NCBI RefSeq assembly: GCF_019399895.1
Contig: NC_091883.1
Span: 4,754,377 to 4,818,376 of the forward strand
Length of the DNA: 64,000 nt
Source: Cardiocondyla obscurior
Lineage: Eukaryota; Arthropoda; Insecta; Hymenoptera; Formicidae
Reading direction: 5' to 3'
The notes under the pieces are model-generated. The model was not told the DNA's origin and searched no databases. It worked only from the letters and a program-made list of their open reading frames with translations. Below are positions 15,438-27,025 of this stretch, piece after piece. Every line of letters begins with the position of its first letter. Positions within the stretch are counted from its first letter, which is position 1. The translations under genes and the position numbers were made by a program.

Positions 15438-18400
15438 AAGCGTTCTCACGTTTATGTTTAGTAATTATATTTTTATTACGATCTGTAACAAGTTTCTTTA
15501 CGTTTAATGATCGTAAATGACATTTTTGCTTCCTTTTTTTTTGTTCAGGTAATTATCTTTGTTCTTCATTCGACGATTCATTTTTCTTCGACTTTGAATA
15601 ATGGACCACCGAGAACAGACCGTGTAAATTCGCTGTTGCGTCGCTCCGCGTCGCTAAACAGTTATTGATTGCGCCTTTTCGCGTTCCCGTCGCGCGTAAT
15701 GCTCGGCGCCGAATAATATGTCAGCAATTTTACGGCGCTATACAAAAACAGGTCTGCGAACTGCGGCGAGTGCCGGTTTATAGACCGATGTGTGTCCGCG
15801 CGTTTTTGCTTTATATCTCATTTTAAGATCATATATTCCAGTATGACACCGTTACGGACCGGCCGATACCAATGCGCTCGTAATTGCGAGTCTATTATCT
15901 CGTCTATTCTTCGATCGCGTCGTTGCACGTCGCTGTTTTACTTGCTCTTTCGTCAGCTCTTTTGCTGCCGTCGAATTTTAAATTCAATAATAAGCCGGGA
16001 CATCGAGGATAAAACGCAGAATCGCGTTTAATTAAATCGAATTTTATTCATTTAATTCATAAAATTCTCAGTCTTTTTTTTATTAAATAAAATTCCGCAC
16101 CGCTTTATCGACAATGACATTCTCACATTTAACGCGTGAATCAAAATGCGGGAGAGGCATATCTATTTGCAAAAGATAAGGCAATAAATATATTATCAAT
16201 TAGCGAATTGGTATCGCGATCACGTTCCTGCTAATACGAGAATGTAACGACTCGCTTGATACAGCATTTACCAGTCGTCTCACGAATATTTTGCACACAA
16301 TACGGTCATTAAGCTTTTAAATCGCGCCACGGAGATGCACATACATTTTCGTCACGTGTCAACTACACCGACAATTTTACGGGCGTTGCATCGTTAATAC
16401 CGAAATTTTGCATTAGAATACAAACGCGGAGTTTTGTCATTCAACATCTGTGAGCTGTATTCGCATTATTTAAAATAAAAAAAGAAGAAAAATTTAATTT
16501 CCGATTTGGAGACATTTTTCAAATTCCGTATCTCCCAGCATCCTGTTGATTCATCTTCGCGGATTTAAGCGAAACCGGTCAGATACTTAGGTACATCTAG
16601 ATAAGCGAAAGCGATAGGCAGCTTGAACTTTATCGCGGCATTTTCCTAAAATTTTATTTTCTACCTATCTATTTATGTAGCAACTGTGACGTAAAAGATC
16701 TCGGCGATTTGCATCGCAAATATTTTCGTGATGCGTCCATCGAGCGCTTTATCATATTCGAAGAAGCATTCTTTTCGCCTTTGTCCTACCGTTATCTGCG
16801 GAATCCTGTTTTTAACTTCGAAAGCCGCGCCTTGGATATAAATCCTCATTTAGAGGGTCTCCATGAGATATGTCTGCTTTATTGCTATTAATTCCCACCC
16901 GAATATAAATATGTATCGTACATTTTTACATAGTCATTTAATCCCGGTAGAATCGAGGCTCAAACTATTTATGTGTTGGATTAAAAGGTGAACCAGATAT
17001 CCGGATATTGTGTTAGCCGCGGGAATTATCAGAAAACCGAAGTTACATATTTATTTTCGCTTTTGCAAATAACGTGTAAATATATTAAAAAAAAAAATCC
17101 TGAAAATTACAAAAAACGCTACAAAATTTATTTTTTTCTTTTTAATCTAAATAAAAGGACAAGGATACTTTATTCGTGTTTGCCAAAATTGCCGAGACGT
17201 GGGGTATCGCGGAATCAGCTGTTCAGTCATCTGTTTATTGTAAATTGTTAGTCTGGCCTTTGGTTTTAATCGAGCGGAGTTAGTTCAAGCCCGCGAAATC
17301 CGCAAACACGATGGATAAACCGAGAACTGCAGCGTTCGGTAGCGGAATTGCCGACACGATCGCAACAAGCCCCGGCGAAACCCCTTGGTTCCCTCGCGCC
17401 CGGGGGTCTCCGTTGCGGCACGGAGGTATTCATCGTCAACGGACGACGTGTATGATTTAGAGGGAGGGCCCCGGGACTACCGCTGTGCCTGCGGGGCCCC
17501 GCAGAACATTTCTGCCCGCGGTTAAATCCTGTGCCAGTACCCGGCGGAAGAATACTCGTCGTTGATCGGCGCGAGTTATCGCTAAAGTACAACGTTCGCA
17601 TCTAATATAGAAACGACTTGATCACTATATTCTTTTCGGTATGTGAGTTTTTTTTTAGAACATAATCTGTTAAGAGCCTACGTAATTTTTTATAATTATG
17701 ATCCTTCTCTCTGTTAACTCTCCTCTGTATATGGATTTAGAAAAAAAATGCTCGTTTCGTTCCCAGATGTCTATAAAGTTTTTCAACTATTTTTTATGTC
17801 AACAACGGGTGCCTTCTGAACATTAATTTCGCCGTGTCGCAATAATAAATTTCCCAGGACCCTCCGTGTAACGTTTAGAAACGGAATTCCGAAACGCTGA
17901 GTGACTCTTATCTCGAACATCCGACGTAGAATGCTCCCGTAGGGATGACTGATTCACGCCAGTCGTTTGGGCTTAGCGAACCCAGGAACCCGAGCCCGAT
18001 ACAATACGCTCGCACACACTCACGCATTGTTCGGCTTTCGTGTGCGATAATCTTTAAATAAATATTCGAAAAAGGGTGGACAAGATAATGACGCAAGAGT
18101 AAATGCGGAAGAGGCAGCCACGTTTAATGTCGACCGAGTTTGATAACGAGAGCCGAGGTGCATTTTCTTATTCTCGATTTACAATGAGAAAGAAAAAATA
18201 TAATTAGGCACTTTTGCTCTTAATTATAATGCTATGATATACGTTTTTATTTTTTTATCTCGATGCGAAAAGAACAGTCCGTTATGTGGGAGATGACGTG
18301 CAACGCGAGGGACGAGAGCGCGTCTCCGCGAGACGGTAGGTCGTTGCCGGATGGGGTGGTGCACATCGGGGAGTACCGATTATGTATCTCAATCATGGGA

Positions 18401-19679
18401 AACTACCGGGGCGGGAATCGGAGCTCGGTATAACCGTGCTGCCCCGCGGCCGCGACATGTGAGGTCCTTCTCTCTTTCTCGTCCTGCCCGGCGGCCTACT
18501 TGCCCTGCCATCCCGCCTGCTTTTCAGTCTGTCGTATCCGTTCTCTCCCGTGCCGACGGCAGAGTCTCTCAACTATCTCTCGGAAGCTTAGAGTCCGGTT
18601 ACACCATTCGTCTTGATTGGCGTCGAGAGTACGAACGCGGCAAAAGCAAAACGTAATCGCCAACCGGAGCCGATTTTACCACGCGCTAGATAAACCGACG
18701 AACGTTTTAACGATAAGTATCCTTTAACGATGACGCTAATAATAATTACCGGGTTATTCGAAACTGTAATTTCTGCTCAGCGGATATCGCATTTTAATTA
18801 AGAATTATATCCGTTTCACGCTTGTCCTTTCAGTAAAGCTACGAGTAAAAGTTGTAGAACAGCAATAACTATTAACGGTGCCCTTAGCGAGGCTTCTTAT
18901 TATCGTAGCAACCTAACTCATTCTCGTCATTCGAGTAACATTCTGCCTCACATTTGATAAATGCATATTCAGAGGATGTTGTTTTTCAATAGCCACGAGA
19001 GACGGTCTGGGGAACGTAATGGATTTTACGATCGCCACGCTCCTGCAGAGCGCGCGCAAAAAAGGACCAAAAAAAAATAGGAGTAGCGAAAACATTGCGT
19101 ATAAATCTGGCGTATTCGGTCGACGTGCACGAAATGCTATATCGGTGACGTCGAGAGTCCTGCAACTCTCGACATCAATGCCGAAATTTCTCGTTCCTGT
19201 ACACTGCCGAGCGGAGATAAACCCCCGCGGAACAGGAGGGAGGGGGAGGGGGGGGTTACTTGATTACGAAGACGATATTTCCCGTTCGAAGCTAGATAGT
19301 GGAAACTAACTCCCGGCTGGTCGCATTAAAGCTTGTCAGCGGTGGCTCGATATAATTGCGAGAGTGCATCGAAGGGGAGAGCGCGATACCGCACAACGGA
19401 GTTTATATCCCGTTTCTCCCGTTGAAAATTGGAACGAAACGATCGGTCTCATTTCGCCCGCAAAATTAATTCGGGGCCAAATTCACGTCTGATTTAATGC
19501 CGCTCTAATTTGCTTTGCAATTTAAGCACGAAATTCTGTCCGCGTGTAGTGCAATTAAAACTGACCTGAGAACACTCGTTCTCTCTCTTTTTTATTTTAT
19601 TTTTTTATTTTTTACTAGAAGAAACCTATTTTTTTAAAAACCTCAATTGCTAACTACGAAAAAAAGTCATGCGACTCAC

Positions 19680-19723
19680 CGATCGGCATGATCATCAGCG
19701 GAGGTGTTGAATTCAGCCGGTGT
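19680..19723 (-). ncRNA. Antisense unit copy 1, exon C (44 nt)
   Basis: The minus-strand acceptor ttttttatgttacag and donor gtgagt bound 44 nt; copy 2 has the same length with gtaagt. In the frame continuing from the LRGG reading of exon B the exon gives HRLNSTPPLMIMPI. No further exon of this unit can be placed confidently to the left. Confidence 0.5.
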
Positions 19724-19835
19724 CTGTAACATAAAAAAAGATTTAATGTAGACATGTAAATTATTAATAAAATTAATTAAAAAAAAGTAGAATTTTTTAT
19801 TTGACAAAAATTTTATTAAAAAGATTTATCCTCAC

Positions 19836-20149
19836 CTATAAGTTGCTCCGCCGATGCAGGATGCCCGTCCTGGGCCTGCTCCTCCTCTCAGATGGGACGT
19901 GACGAGCCATCCTTCCGCGTATGGACACTCGCGAACGCGACCGTGATTTTATAATCGCGAAAAGTACTAATCACTCTCGCACGTTATTTTTCGGCACTCC
20001 CGTAAAAAGATAATCGTGATAAAGACGTCCGAAAACTAGCGGCACTCCCGAAACGACCGACGAACCGACTACGGTTCGTATATTCATTAATATCGGCGTG
20101 CGGCACTTTTTTTCACTGAACGATGCGAAGCAGCGGAGTTTCTCTTGCT
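19836..20149 (-). ncRNA. Antisense unit copy 1, exon B
   Basis: The minus-strand acceptor atctgtttcag and donor gtgagg bound a 314-nt exon. The first 200 nt have stops in all frames. The end (19842-19901) is almost identical to copy 2. Two frames matter there. An ATG at 19910 opens a 24-codon frame (starts MARHVPSERRSRP) with its TAG exactly at the exon end. A second frame reads LRGGAGPGRASCIGGAT, echoes exon A, and stays open into exon C. Whether either is translated is unknown. Confidence 0.5.
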
Positions 20150-20266
20150 CTGAAACAGATAAATTGAGAAATTATTTTGTAGATATTAAATTTAATTAAA
20201 TAAAATAGTAAAAGAATTTTATCAAAAATCTAAAACGTTTTATTCCGATGAAAAATTGATGCTTAC

Positions 20267-20375
20267 TCTGGGGTTGCTCCGCCGGGGCAGGATACCCTTC
20301 CTGGGCCTCCTCCTCCTCTCAGACCTCCCGTCAGGGTGACTAGCTTCCTCTCAGATTCGTCCTCGCACTGGGTAC
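20267..20375 (-). ncRNA. Antisense unit copy 1, exon A (possibly coding)
   Basis: The minus-strand acceptor ctttttgtttgcag and donor gtaagc bound a 109-nt exon. Only one frame is open across it; it contains CEDESERKLVT and then LRGGGGPGRVSCPGGATP. There is no ATG in the exon or in the 5' exon, so translation would need an unseen start. If joined to exon B the frame ends after about 11 more codons. The last 50 nt resemble the end of exon B. I do not recognise the sequence. Confidence 0.5.
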
Positions 20376-20510
20376 CTGCAAACAAAAAGCCCAGATGATT
20401 AATTAAAGCTGCGCGAGTCTACGCAACACTTCGGAAATAAAAAGATTACTTCGCGTATGGATATACCTTACTATAAGAAAAGCAGACGTAGTCGTACGTA
20501 CTCTCCTTAC

Positions 20511-20700
20511 ACAGAGAATGCGGAGAAGAAAGTAGTTCTCGTGTCGGAATGGTTTTCGTTAAACGGAGGTGCGTACTTTCGGTACGGAGACACGTGCTTG
20601 CTGTGCAGTGCGTATTACGTGTATGCTTGCGCGACCGCTGGAGAAGGACAGAGCGAGAGTGGGAGTGGTGGGGGAATATACCTAGCGTGAGTCACGTAGG
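20511..20700 (-). ncRNA. Antisense unit copy 1, 5' exon (5' end undefined)
   Basis: On the minus strand a donor (attctctgt then gtaagg) ends this exon at 20511. Copy 2 has the same donor as gtgagg, a change that keeps consensus. There is no ATG on the minus strand from 20700 to 20511, so if transcribed this part is untranslated. The C- and T-rich sequence before it (ccaccactcccactctcgctc on the minus strand) is kept in copy 2 and may belong to the promoter. The 5' limit given is arbitrary. Confidence 0.4.
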
Positions 20701-20775
20701 CTTGCGCTCGCTCTCACCCCCGCCACCCCGCCTCTCCCCGCGCCCTCCGCGACTATCTATTCGTTACTCTCGTCT

Positions 20776-20868
20776 CCTATCTTAAAAAATTGGTGGGCGA
20801 CGCATGAATTAGCTTTTTAATCGTAAAAAGCTAATTCATGGCGTCACCCACCAATTTTTTAAGATAGG
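20776..20868. repeat. 93-bp near-perfect hairpin inserted in copy 1
   Basis: Arms at 20776-20819 and 20824-20868 pair over about 44 bp with a 4-nt loop (atcg), broken only by one mismatch and one bulge. The arms begin cctatcttaaaaaattggtg and end in agctttttaatcg at the loop. Copy 2 of the host unit has no counterpart; its sequence goes directly from cgtctcctgtcttaaaaaa to gccagccgcg. This fits a miniature foldback (MITE-like) insertion, or a hairpin RNA precursor. Confidence 0.9.
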
Positions 20869-20965
20869 ATTCTATCTAAAAAAAAGCCGCGTTGTGCCCG
20901 ACAAGTAGCCCGATTAAAAAGAATTTTATACGTGCAATTTTAAACCGAATCCGATTTAATTTTGC

Positions 20966-23900
20966 AGCATTTCTCGTTTTATTCCGCTCACGATTATCAT
21001 ACCGGATATCACTTCCTACGCTTATATTTCAGACGATGAAGAAAGTGTAAAAACAAATTTATGGTATTCCGCAAAAGATCGACGATTCTCTGTCGATCGT
21101 CTTTGGAAGAAAGGGGAAATATAATGCCCGGTTCGCGCGGATGAAAGCGAGCTAAAAGGCGAGGGCCGCGGAAAACCGATGTTGATTTTGATCGTGCCGC
21201 AAGAAACGCGGATGGCGGAAGGGTAATTATTTTCTTTGGCTATCGACGGCTCTTCGCCGACTCCCGCTAAATACACTCCCGGGACGTCCCTCCTCGCCCC
21301 GGACCGGCGGGCGCGGTTCGCAAATACGGCCGCGGCGGGTAATTGCTTTTTAACAACCCGACAAAGGTAATTAACCGTTTCGGAGACGAGCCACGCGAAA
21401 GTCGCATCCGTAACGCGCGTAACGATCGCTTCCCGGCGGTGAGATGCACCGCGAAAAGTTTGGGGGGAAAAAAGGAAAAGAACGAATGTCATCGGAGCGA
21501 AAATAAATTTCACGGGAGTAGAAACTGGAGGCTGCGAACTGGGAGCGCCAGACGAGCTCGTCTTCCGTGTGCGGCACGGGAGAAGAGGTGAAAAACGTTC
21601 CTCGAAGCGCATCGGGATTTTACGAGATATTTTCTTTCGCTTAAACAGCTTTGTAATGAAGACGCGGCGCTTTTTTCGGTTTTTTCCGAGGCGCAAAAAT
21701 TTCGATTGTACGAACGGCTGTCATATTCAGAAATGTATTGGCTTTTTCGACACAGATTGGAGCCGATAAATCCGTTTGGATCTCTCTTTTTTTTACGCGT
21801 TATCTAAACTGCGTCTGGCGCTCGTATCAATCGATGAATATGTGTGCCACGCGCGAAACGCTAAATGACTTAAAAGCAAACTGTCACGAGCCAGCGTTTT
21901 TATTACATTTGCATGGATTTATTTGTCATATATTCCTCACGAAATATTGAGCTTCTATTTCCCCACACGTATTAACTAATTAAATTTTATTATTTATAAT
22001 TCGCCACCATACCAAAACCTTTGCCAAATCGCCGCATTTTATTTCAAGTTCCGAGAGACGTCGCGCTTAAATCTTTTTAGCATCGATTAATCCCGAGATC
22101 AAAGCATCTTCACAAATTATAACGACGGTATTATTATTACGCTCGCGTTTATAAATGAAACAAAGAATGTCAGGATTGAAGGGGCGGCCGTGATTAATCA
22201 ATTCCAGCGTCGTTCTCTGAATTATAGCCCCGGTTATTACGCGCGGAGGAGTGAGGAGGAGAAAAATGGAGCTAATCAGCGTCAGAGCCGGTCCTGATGC
22301 ACGACTCGGTTCGACGGTCCTAACGGATGTTGCGTGGACCGAGAGAATTCGGTCGATTTTCTTTTCTCGTTGAACGCTCGTGAAGAAAGAACGCGGCCGC
22401 AAGCGTCTCGGCGGCGCCTAATAGAAAAGGAAAGGAGCAAATCCCGCGGAAAATGCGCGCCCGTCGGAGAATGTTGTTGCGTGCACCGGGGCTTTACGGC
22501 CGCCGCGATCATTTTCCAGCCGCTGGCTCTATTTTGCGGAACGGCGCGGCGTGTCGTTAACGCGCCGCGCGTTGTATACACGGGCCCTTTCCACGCCTTC
22601 CTCTCGCTCTTTTTTCTCCTCGATCTCCTCGGAACTCTGCCAAAACGTCGCGTTAATCTCGTTCTTATTCACGTGAGAGATTCCAAGAGGGTCGGCAGTG
22701 CCGGAAAATGCGAGGAAAAGAAAGAGAGAAACGCGAGAGACGTAAGTTCCTTTCTGTTCCGCGTGTTGTACATCGTCTCCAAGTATTTCAGTCGTGTCTA
22801 GACTACGCGGTTATTTCTCGCGCCTCCTCTTTATTTTCCCTTTGTTGTCGCCCGACGCGCCTGCTTTTCTCATCTCGCTCCGGCTCATCTCGCGCACGGC
22901 GTGTCCGCGCGAAAAGATGAAGACACGCAGAATTACCAAGTAATTGGGTCGCTATGTCGTTGGAATTGCACGTATGCGAACTATCTCGATGGGCGAAATG
23001 CACAAACGCGAACGGCGCATTCTACGGCCCGATTGAAATGGGAAATGTCCCGTAAACGCAATTCGGCTTTGCTTTCAAAGATGGTATGCCGTTACATATC
23101 ACGCTGTAAAATGTAGACTAACCGTACAAGAGAATAATTTTTTTAAAATTGAACGTTGATTATTTTCTTTATTAAAGACGCGTTGAATTTAGCTTTTTAA
23201 TATTCTGCAAGATTTCTAAAATGCTCGTCCTCTTTTTCCACACTCCTTTTAAGCAACGAACTATGTATGGAATTTTATTTCAGGTGACTTCAGGGAGAGT
23301 TTTGAAATGTGCTATTGCTTGTTACAATGTATTAACTAAATTATTTTTATATTAAATATTTTTATAATTAAATATCTCGCATAGGGGGCAATTAATCATA
23401 CTTTATACAAATTGCAATCAAATTTAGACAAGAATTCCGCAAGGTGAAATTCTGATTCACCGCGTTCGCGAGACTAAAAATGTTGCATTCAGTTTACAAA
23501 AATTTATTTTCAAGTTCCTATTAATCCCGTGACAGCTGTCGCTCTCTACCCACGCGCTCGCTCGACATATCGCAATCCGCTCGACATGACGGCCGCGTTG
23601 TCGCTCGCAAAGTTCGCTCGGTCGCTTCTTGCCGAGCCGCGGCGATTGCCGATGGCCGTCAGCGGAAACTTTCCTCGTTATATTCCGGGCATTCGCGACA
23701 AGTACAAGTATTTGGGGAGAAACGAGACGGGTGGCATCCGTCATCTGCGCGGTCTGACGAGAACCGCGGGATGACGAAATCTCGCCGCGTTCCGCCGAAG
23801 AGAATAACGAGCGAAGGGGAGTCGCAACCTTCTTTTTATCTAGACTCCGATCGACATCGATCGATCGTCGCTTCGGCTTCTTTGACCTGTTCGCGCCAGC

Positions 23901-26900
23901 CCCCGGCTTCTTCCTCTCAGTGCATTACCGAACTCGCGAGCCCGTCGTTTCTTATCGTCGCCGTCGTCGCGAGAGCTGGATCTCTCGGCTGTCGCAAAAA
24001 GCGAATCGTCGAGTTCGACAAGCGTGACACGCCAATTTTTCAAAGTGGAAGACCGTATTTTTATCGCCTCGTATATTCATTAGCGCGACTCGATTCGGAG
24101 ACGCGAAGAACCGCGGAATTGTCGCTTCGTCTTCAATATTTCCCCGCGCCCCGCTTTCGAATCTCACACGTCGCCGGGCGAAAATATACACGTTGTTCGC
24201 ATATTTTATTTAAATGTAACACGCGAGGGCTGTGTTAATTTCGTTCGCGGTGTCTCACGGGCTTACGCGTTCCCCGCAAATCCGTGACGGATTTAAAACT
24301 GGCGCGGCGCGCCTCGCTTAAATAATTTCGATAAAGCTGTCTGTCGGATGACCGGTAGCCGTCGCCTTCTTCGCCGCGTAATCCTCGGAAAGGCCACGCT
24401 TCTCGACGGATTAGGCTGGCTGCCTTTTTACTCGGAGACCCCGAGATGCAAACCGACGGCGATCTGTCGTGGCGGGTGCGCGTTCGCCGGCTGTCACCAA
24501 GAAATACGCGCGATCGGCACGTACGCCGTTATTTCTACACACATCGTGGATTATGGCCGAGGTGTAACCGTCAGGTCGGATTATCCGGAATTGCTACGGG
24601 CGATCGTACCGATAGTTTCGTGTCTATTAAATGGAGCGTGCTCATATCTCGCCCCCTCCCCGAGTGTCGGGCGAAATTTTGCGGTCGAGCAAGCGATCAC
24701 GGCAGCTTTCCAATCGCACTTTGTCGGTTCAACAATCGATGGTTAAGTAAAACGACTTGTTAATTAATTTACAGTCGACCGATTTTATTAATTACTTCCG
24801 TCATTCGCATTCGCGTCATCGTCGGTCGAAGAATTATTTAAGATTCTTAATTTTTTACGCTGTCTTTTAGGTATATACGTCAACAAATTAAGCGCGAATT
24901 ATTTATAATTAAATTTTGTACAAACACACCGCGAGCAGGTTGCGCGAATAAGAGTTGTTACCTGACAACTGCTCGCAAAGTTTTTTTTTTTTAATCTTTT
25001 TCCTGGACAAAGCTTTTTTAAGCTTTTTTTTTTATTTTTTTTTTTTGTAACTTTTCCTTCGCGCGTTACCGCCCCAAGCCTTTTAATCGTAAAAGAGCAT
25101 GGTCAAAGTTGGTGTTCATTGCAATGTGCGATGCACTCCGTCCCCTCTCCGGAGGATGTGACGTCATTCCCCCCGCGCGATGTTTGCCGGTGGCGATAAA
25201 TGGAAAATAAAAGGAGAACTGTTCGTCGCGCCCTTGTCCGAGCGGCCAGCAGCCCCGGGAATAAATCACGATCGAATTGTTCCCCGCAAGGGAGAGAGAG
25301 AGAGAAACAGAAAGAGAGTTCCCCGACCCTGACTGTCAGGCAAGTCCCTACCGGAAATTAGAATAACGCAAACGACGAGAGAGATGAGTTGCAGCCGCGT
25401 CCCACCCTCGGGCGAAGCGTATTGTTGTAGAAATGCACTGTTCAAATACGCCCGTTAGTTGTGATTTACAACAATTTTGAATAGAATTACTAACGAAATG
25501 TCAGAAGTGCAAGGGCACGCTTAATGAGCTGCATATAATTAGCGCACACGCATAAATCAACAGACGCGACACGTATCGTCGAAACGTTTCGTTATTTTAT
25601 TTTCAAGTCCGTTTATCTACTTCGTCAAGTAAAATTATATATTTTTTTTTTAACTCGCGAACTGTATGAGAAGGATTTGATCGTAATGATTCATTAAAGA
25701 CGCTTGATACTTTCGAACGGAAGAGGACATTTCCCCCTTTTTTTTCCAAATGATATCGTTTAGCCGCGAGCTAAAAACAATGGGTCGAACGCTGGGACAT
25801 AGTTGTACAATATACTTTTATTCGTTGAGCTGGTCGGTACGGGGAAAGCTCGGCTTTTCGTTTTTATAAAATAATGAAGCCGAAAAAGGGAACAGACACA
25901 TATACGCTGCCGAAGCCACGTCGAATAAAATAAAACAAAAAAAAAAAAAAAAAAAAGGGATAAAAAAATCAAATGTCAAATAAAAGAATTAGTCTCGTCT
26001 ATGACGCGGAACTGGTCGATCAGATTTTCGCCTGCGCAACGCGCGCTCGTTCCCCTTGGTTTTCGAAAATCCTTCGGACGAGAGCGACGATGTAATTTCA
26101 TTACGCGTCAAATCTATCGGTCTTTTCGCCCATTCGCACCGACCCCCGTCGGCGTTTCGCGCACCCGGGGTGGTCCGCCGTTGCCGCCGGATGCCCTTTC
26201 ATCACGCGACCGCGGGAATGGAGTTAGGATAATGATAGATTTGTCCGTACTCATCGAGCCACATATGATTACGGCGTAACTACTTAACGTTTGAAAATCA
26301 GAATGTCGCGGCGCTCCGAGCTAAACGACGATTGAAAGGACAAGCGGAACAAATTGCACGCTAATTGCGGCGGAGGCTACGAGCCGCGCGCACGATAATT
26401 ATAATCTACTCGAGTTTGTCCCTAAATAACCATTGAGTGACGGAACATCGCGTATCGAGACGACCCGTAGCCGAAGTTTATCCGCGGACGCAATCCCGAA
26501 AACTCATTTTCACCGCGATGGCAACACTTGGTTAGCGGTTACGCTCCGAGTGTACGGGGTGTCTGTTACGTTGCAATTTTATTGTTCTCCGAAAACGACG
26601 GGATGAAAATCCGTTCTCGTGAGCCTGAAATGTTCTACCGAAATCTCCGAGGGGACGCTCTCGATTACAATTTGCCGGGAAACTTTGGTGTATTCTGCAC
26701 ACTTCGAAACACACAAGATGGATAGTTCGAGTAGCTCAGCGACTTGAAGGAGCTCGAGGTTCCGGCATAGTTACGAGACAAGTTGAAATACCTATTCCTA
26801 TTTATTTCTTTTTCTTTTCTTTATTATTTCTTTTTTCTTTGAACAATCAAAGCTGCGCTTGTTGTACTTTATCGCTAAAGAATTCCAAGCATTTCAAATG

Positions 26901-26945
26901 TATGAGAATACGGGACGTTATATTTTTTTATTGTTCGTGTTTCAG
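20966..26945. other. Presumed intron before collagen exon 1; no gene recognised
   Basis: No exon with matching splice sites and recognisable product was found. The last part ends in a usable branch and acceptor region before 26946. T-rich runs occur at 24979-25046, an A run at 25936-25957, and a short GA run near 25295-25310. Confidence 0.5.
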
Positions 26946-27025
26946 GTCCACCCGGTGAGCCGGGTCCACCCGGAAAGAGGGGCAAGAAAGGGAAAAAGGG
27001 CGATCCTGGGGAGCCTGGCGCGCCG
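26946..27025 (+). CDS. Collagen exon 1 of the window (Gly-X-Y)
   Basis: Acceptor tttcag precedes 26946 and donor gtgagt follows 27025. The exon is 80 nt: the last two bases of a glycine codon and then 26 codons, ending on a codon boundary. It encodes PPGEPGPPGKRGKKGKKG followed by DPGEPGAP. The central stretch is strongly basic (KRGKKGKKG), a type of sequence that often binds heparan sulfate in collagens. The split glycine means an upstream exon must end with a single G, and I find none in the preceding 26.9 kb. Confidence 0.93.

Larger units (their letters stand above)
1..19645. other. Presumed large collagen intron, first part; no gene recognised
   Basis: I see no exon here with both splice signals and a recognisable protein. 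The open frames present are Arg/Ser-rich or low-complexity products of CpG-rich DNA. Homopolymer runs, AT-rich stretches (for example 2625-2770 and 13200-13290) and short GA or CT runs are scattered through it. That it is an intron is inferred from exon 1 of the window starting inside a codon; separate small or noncoding genes cannot be excluded. Confidence 0.55.
19646..20960 (-). repeat. Duplicated unit, copy 1 (about 1.3 kb), antisense to collagen
   Basis: This stretch aligns along most of its length with 53815-55128. Shared landmarks in order on the + strand are ctaactacgaaaaaaagtca, the exon C region, ttgctccgccgatgcaggat, a second related ttgctccgccg block, taattaaagct, gcgcgaccgctggagaagga, and finally gcgttgtgcccgacaagt with tatacgtgcaattttaa. 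Divergence is uneven: some blocks are nearly identical, others barely align. Introns are kept in both copies, so it spread as DNA and not as a retrocopy. I see no terminal inverted repeat or target-site duplication. Confidence 0.9.

Noticed and set aside
17266..17601. Minus-strand frame with PPGTGTG and GSPGALP phrases
   Set aside because: Glycine spacing is irregular, there is no Gly-X-Y repeat and no flanking splice sites.
19842..19923. + strand reading MPVLGLLLLSDGT in the duplicated unit, like a signal peptide
   Set aside because: It is very short, changes Leu to Pro in copy 2, and has no usable splice sites on the + strand. The minus-strand signals fit far better.
21022..21696. Longest open frame in the window, 224 residues on the minus strand
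   Set aside because: Composition is Arg/Ser/Phe-rich with no domain, signal peptide or splice context. CpG-rich DNA gives long stop-free frames by chance.
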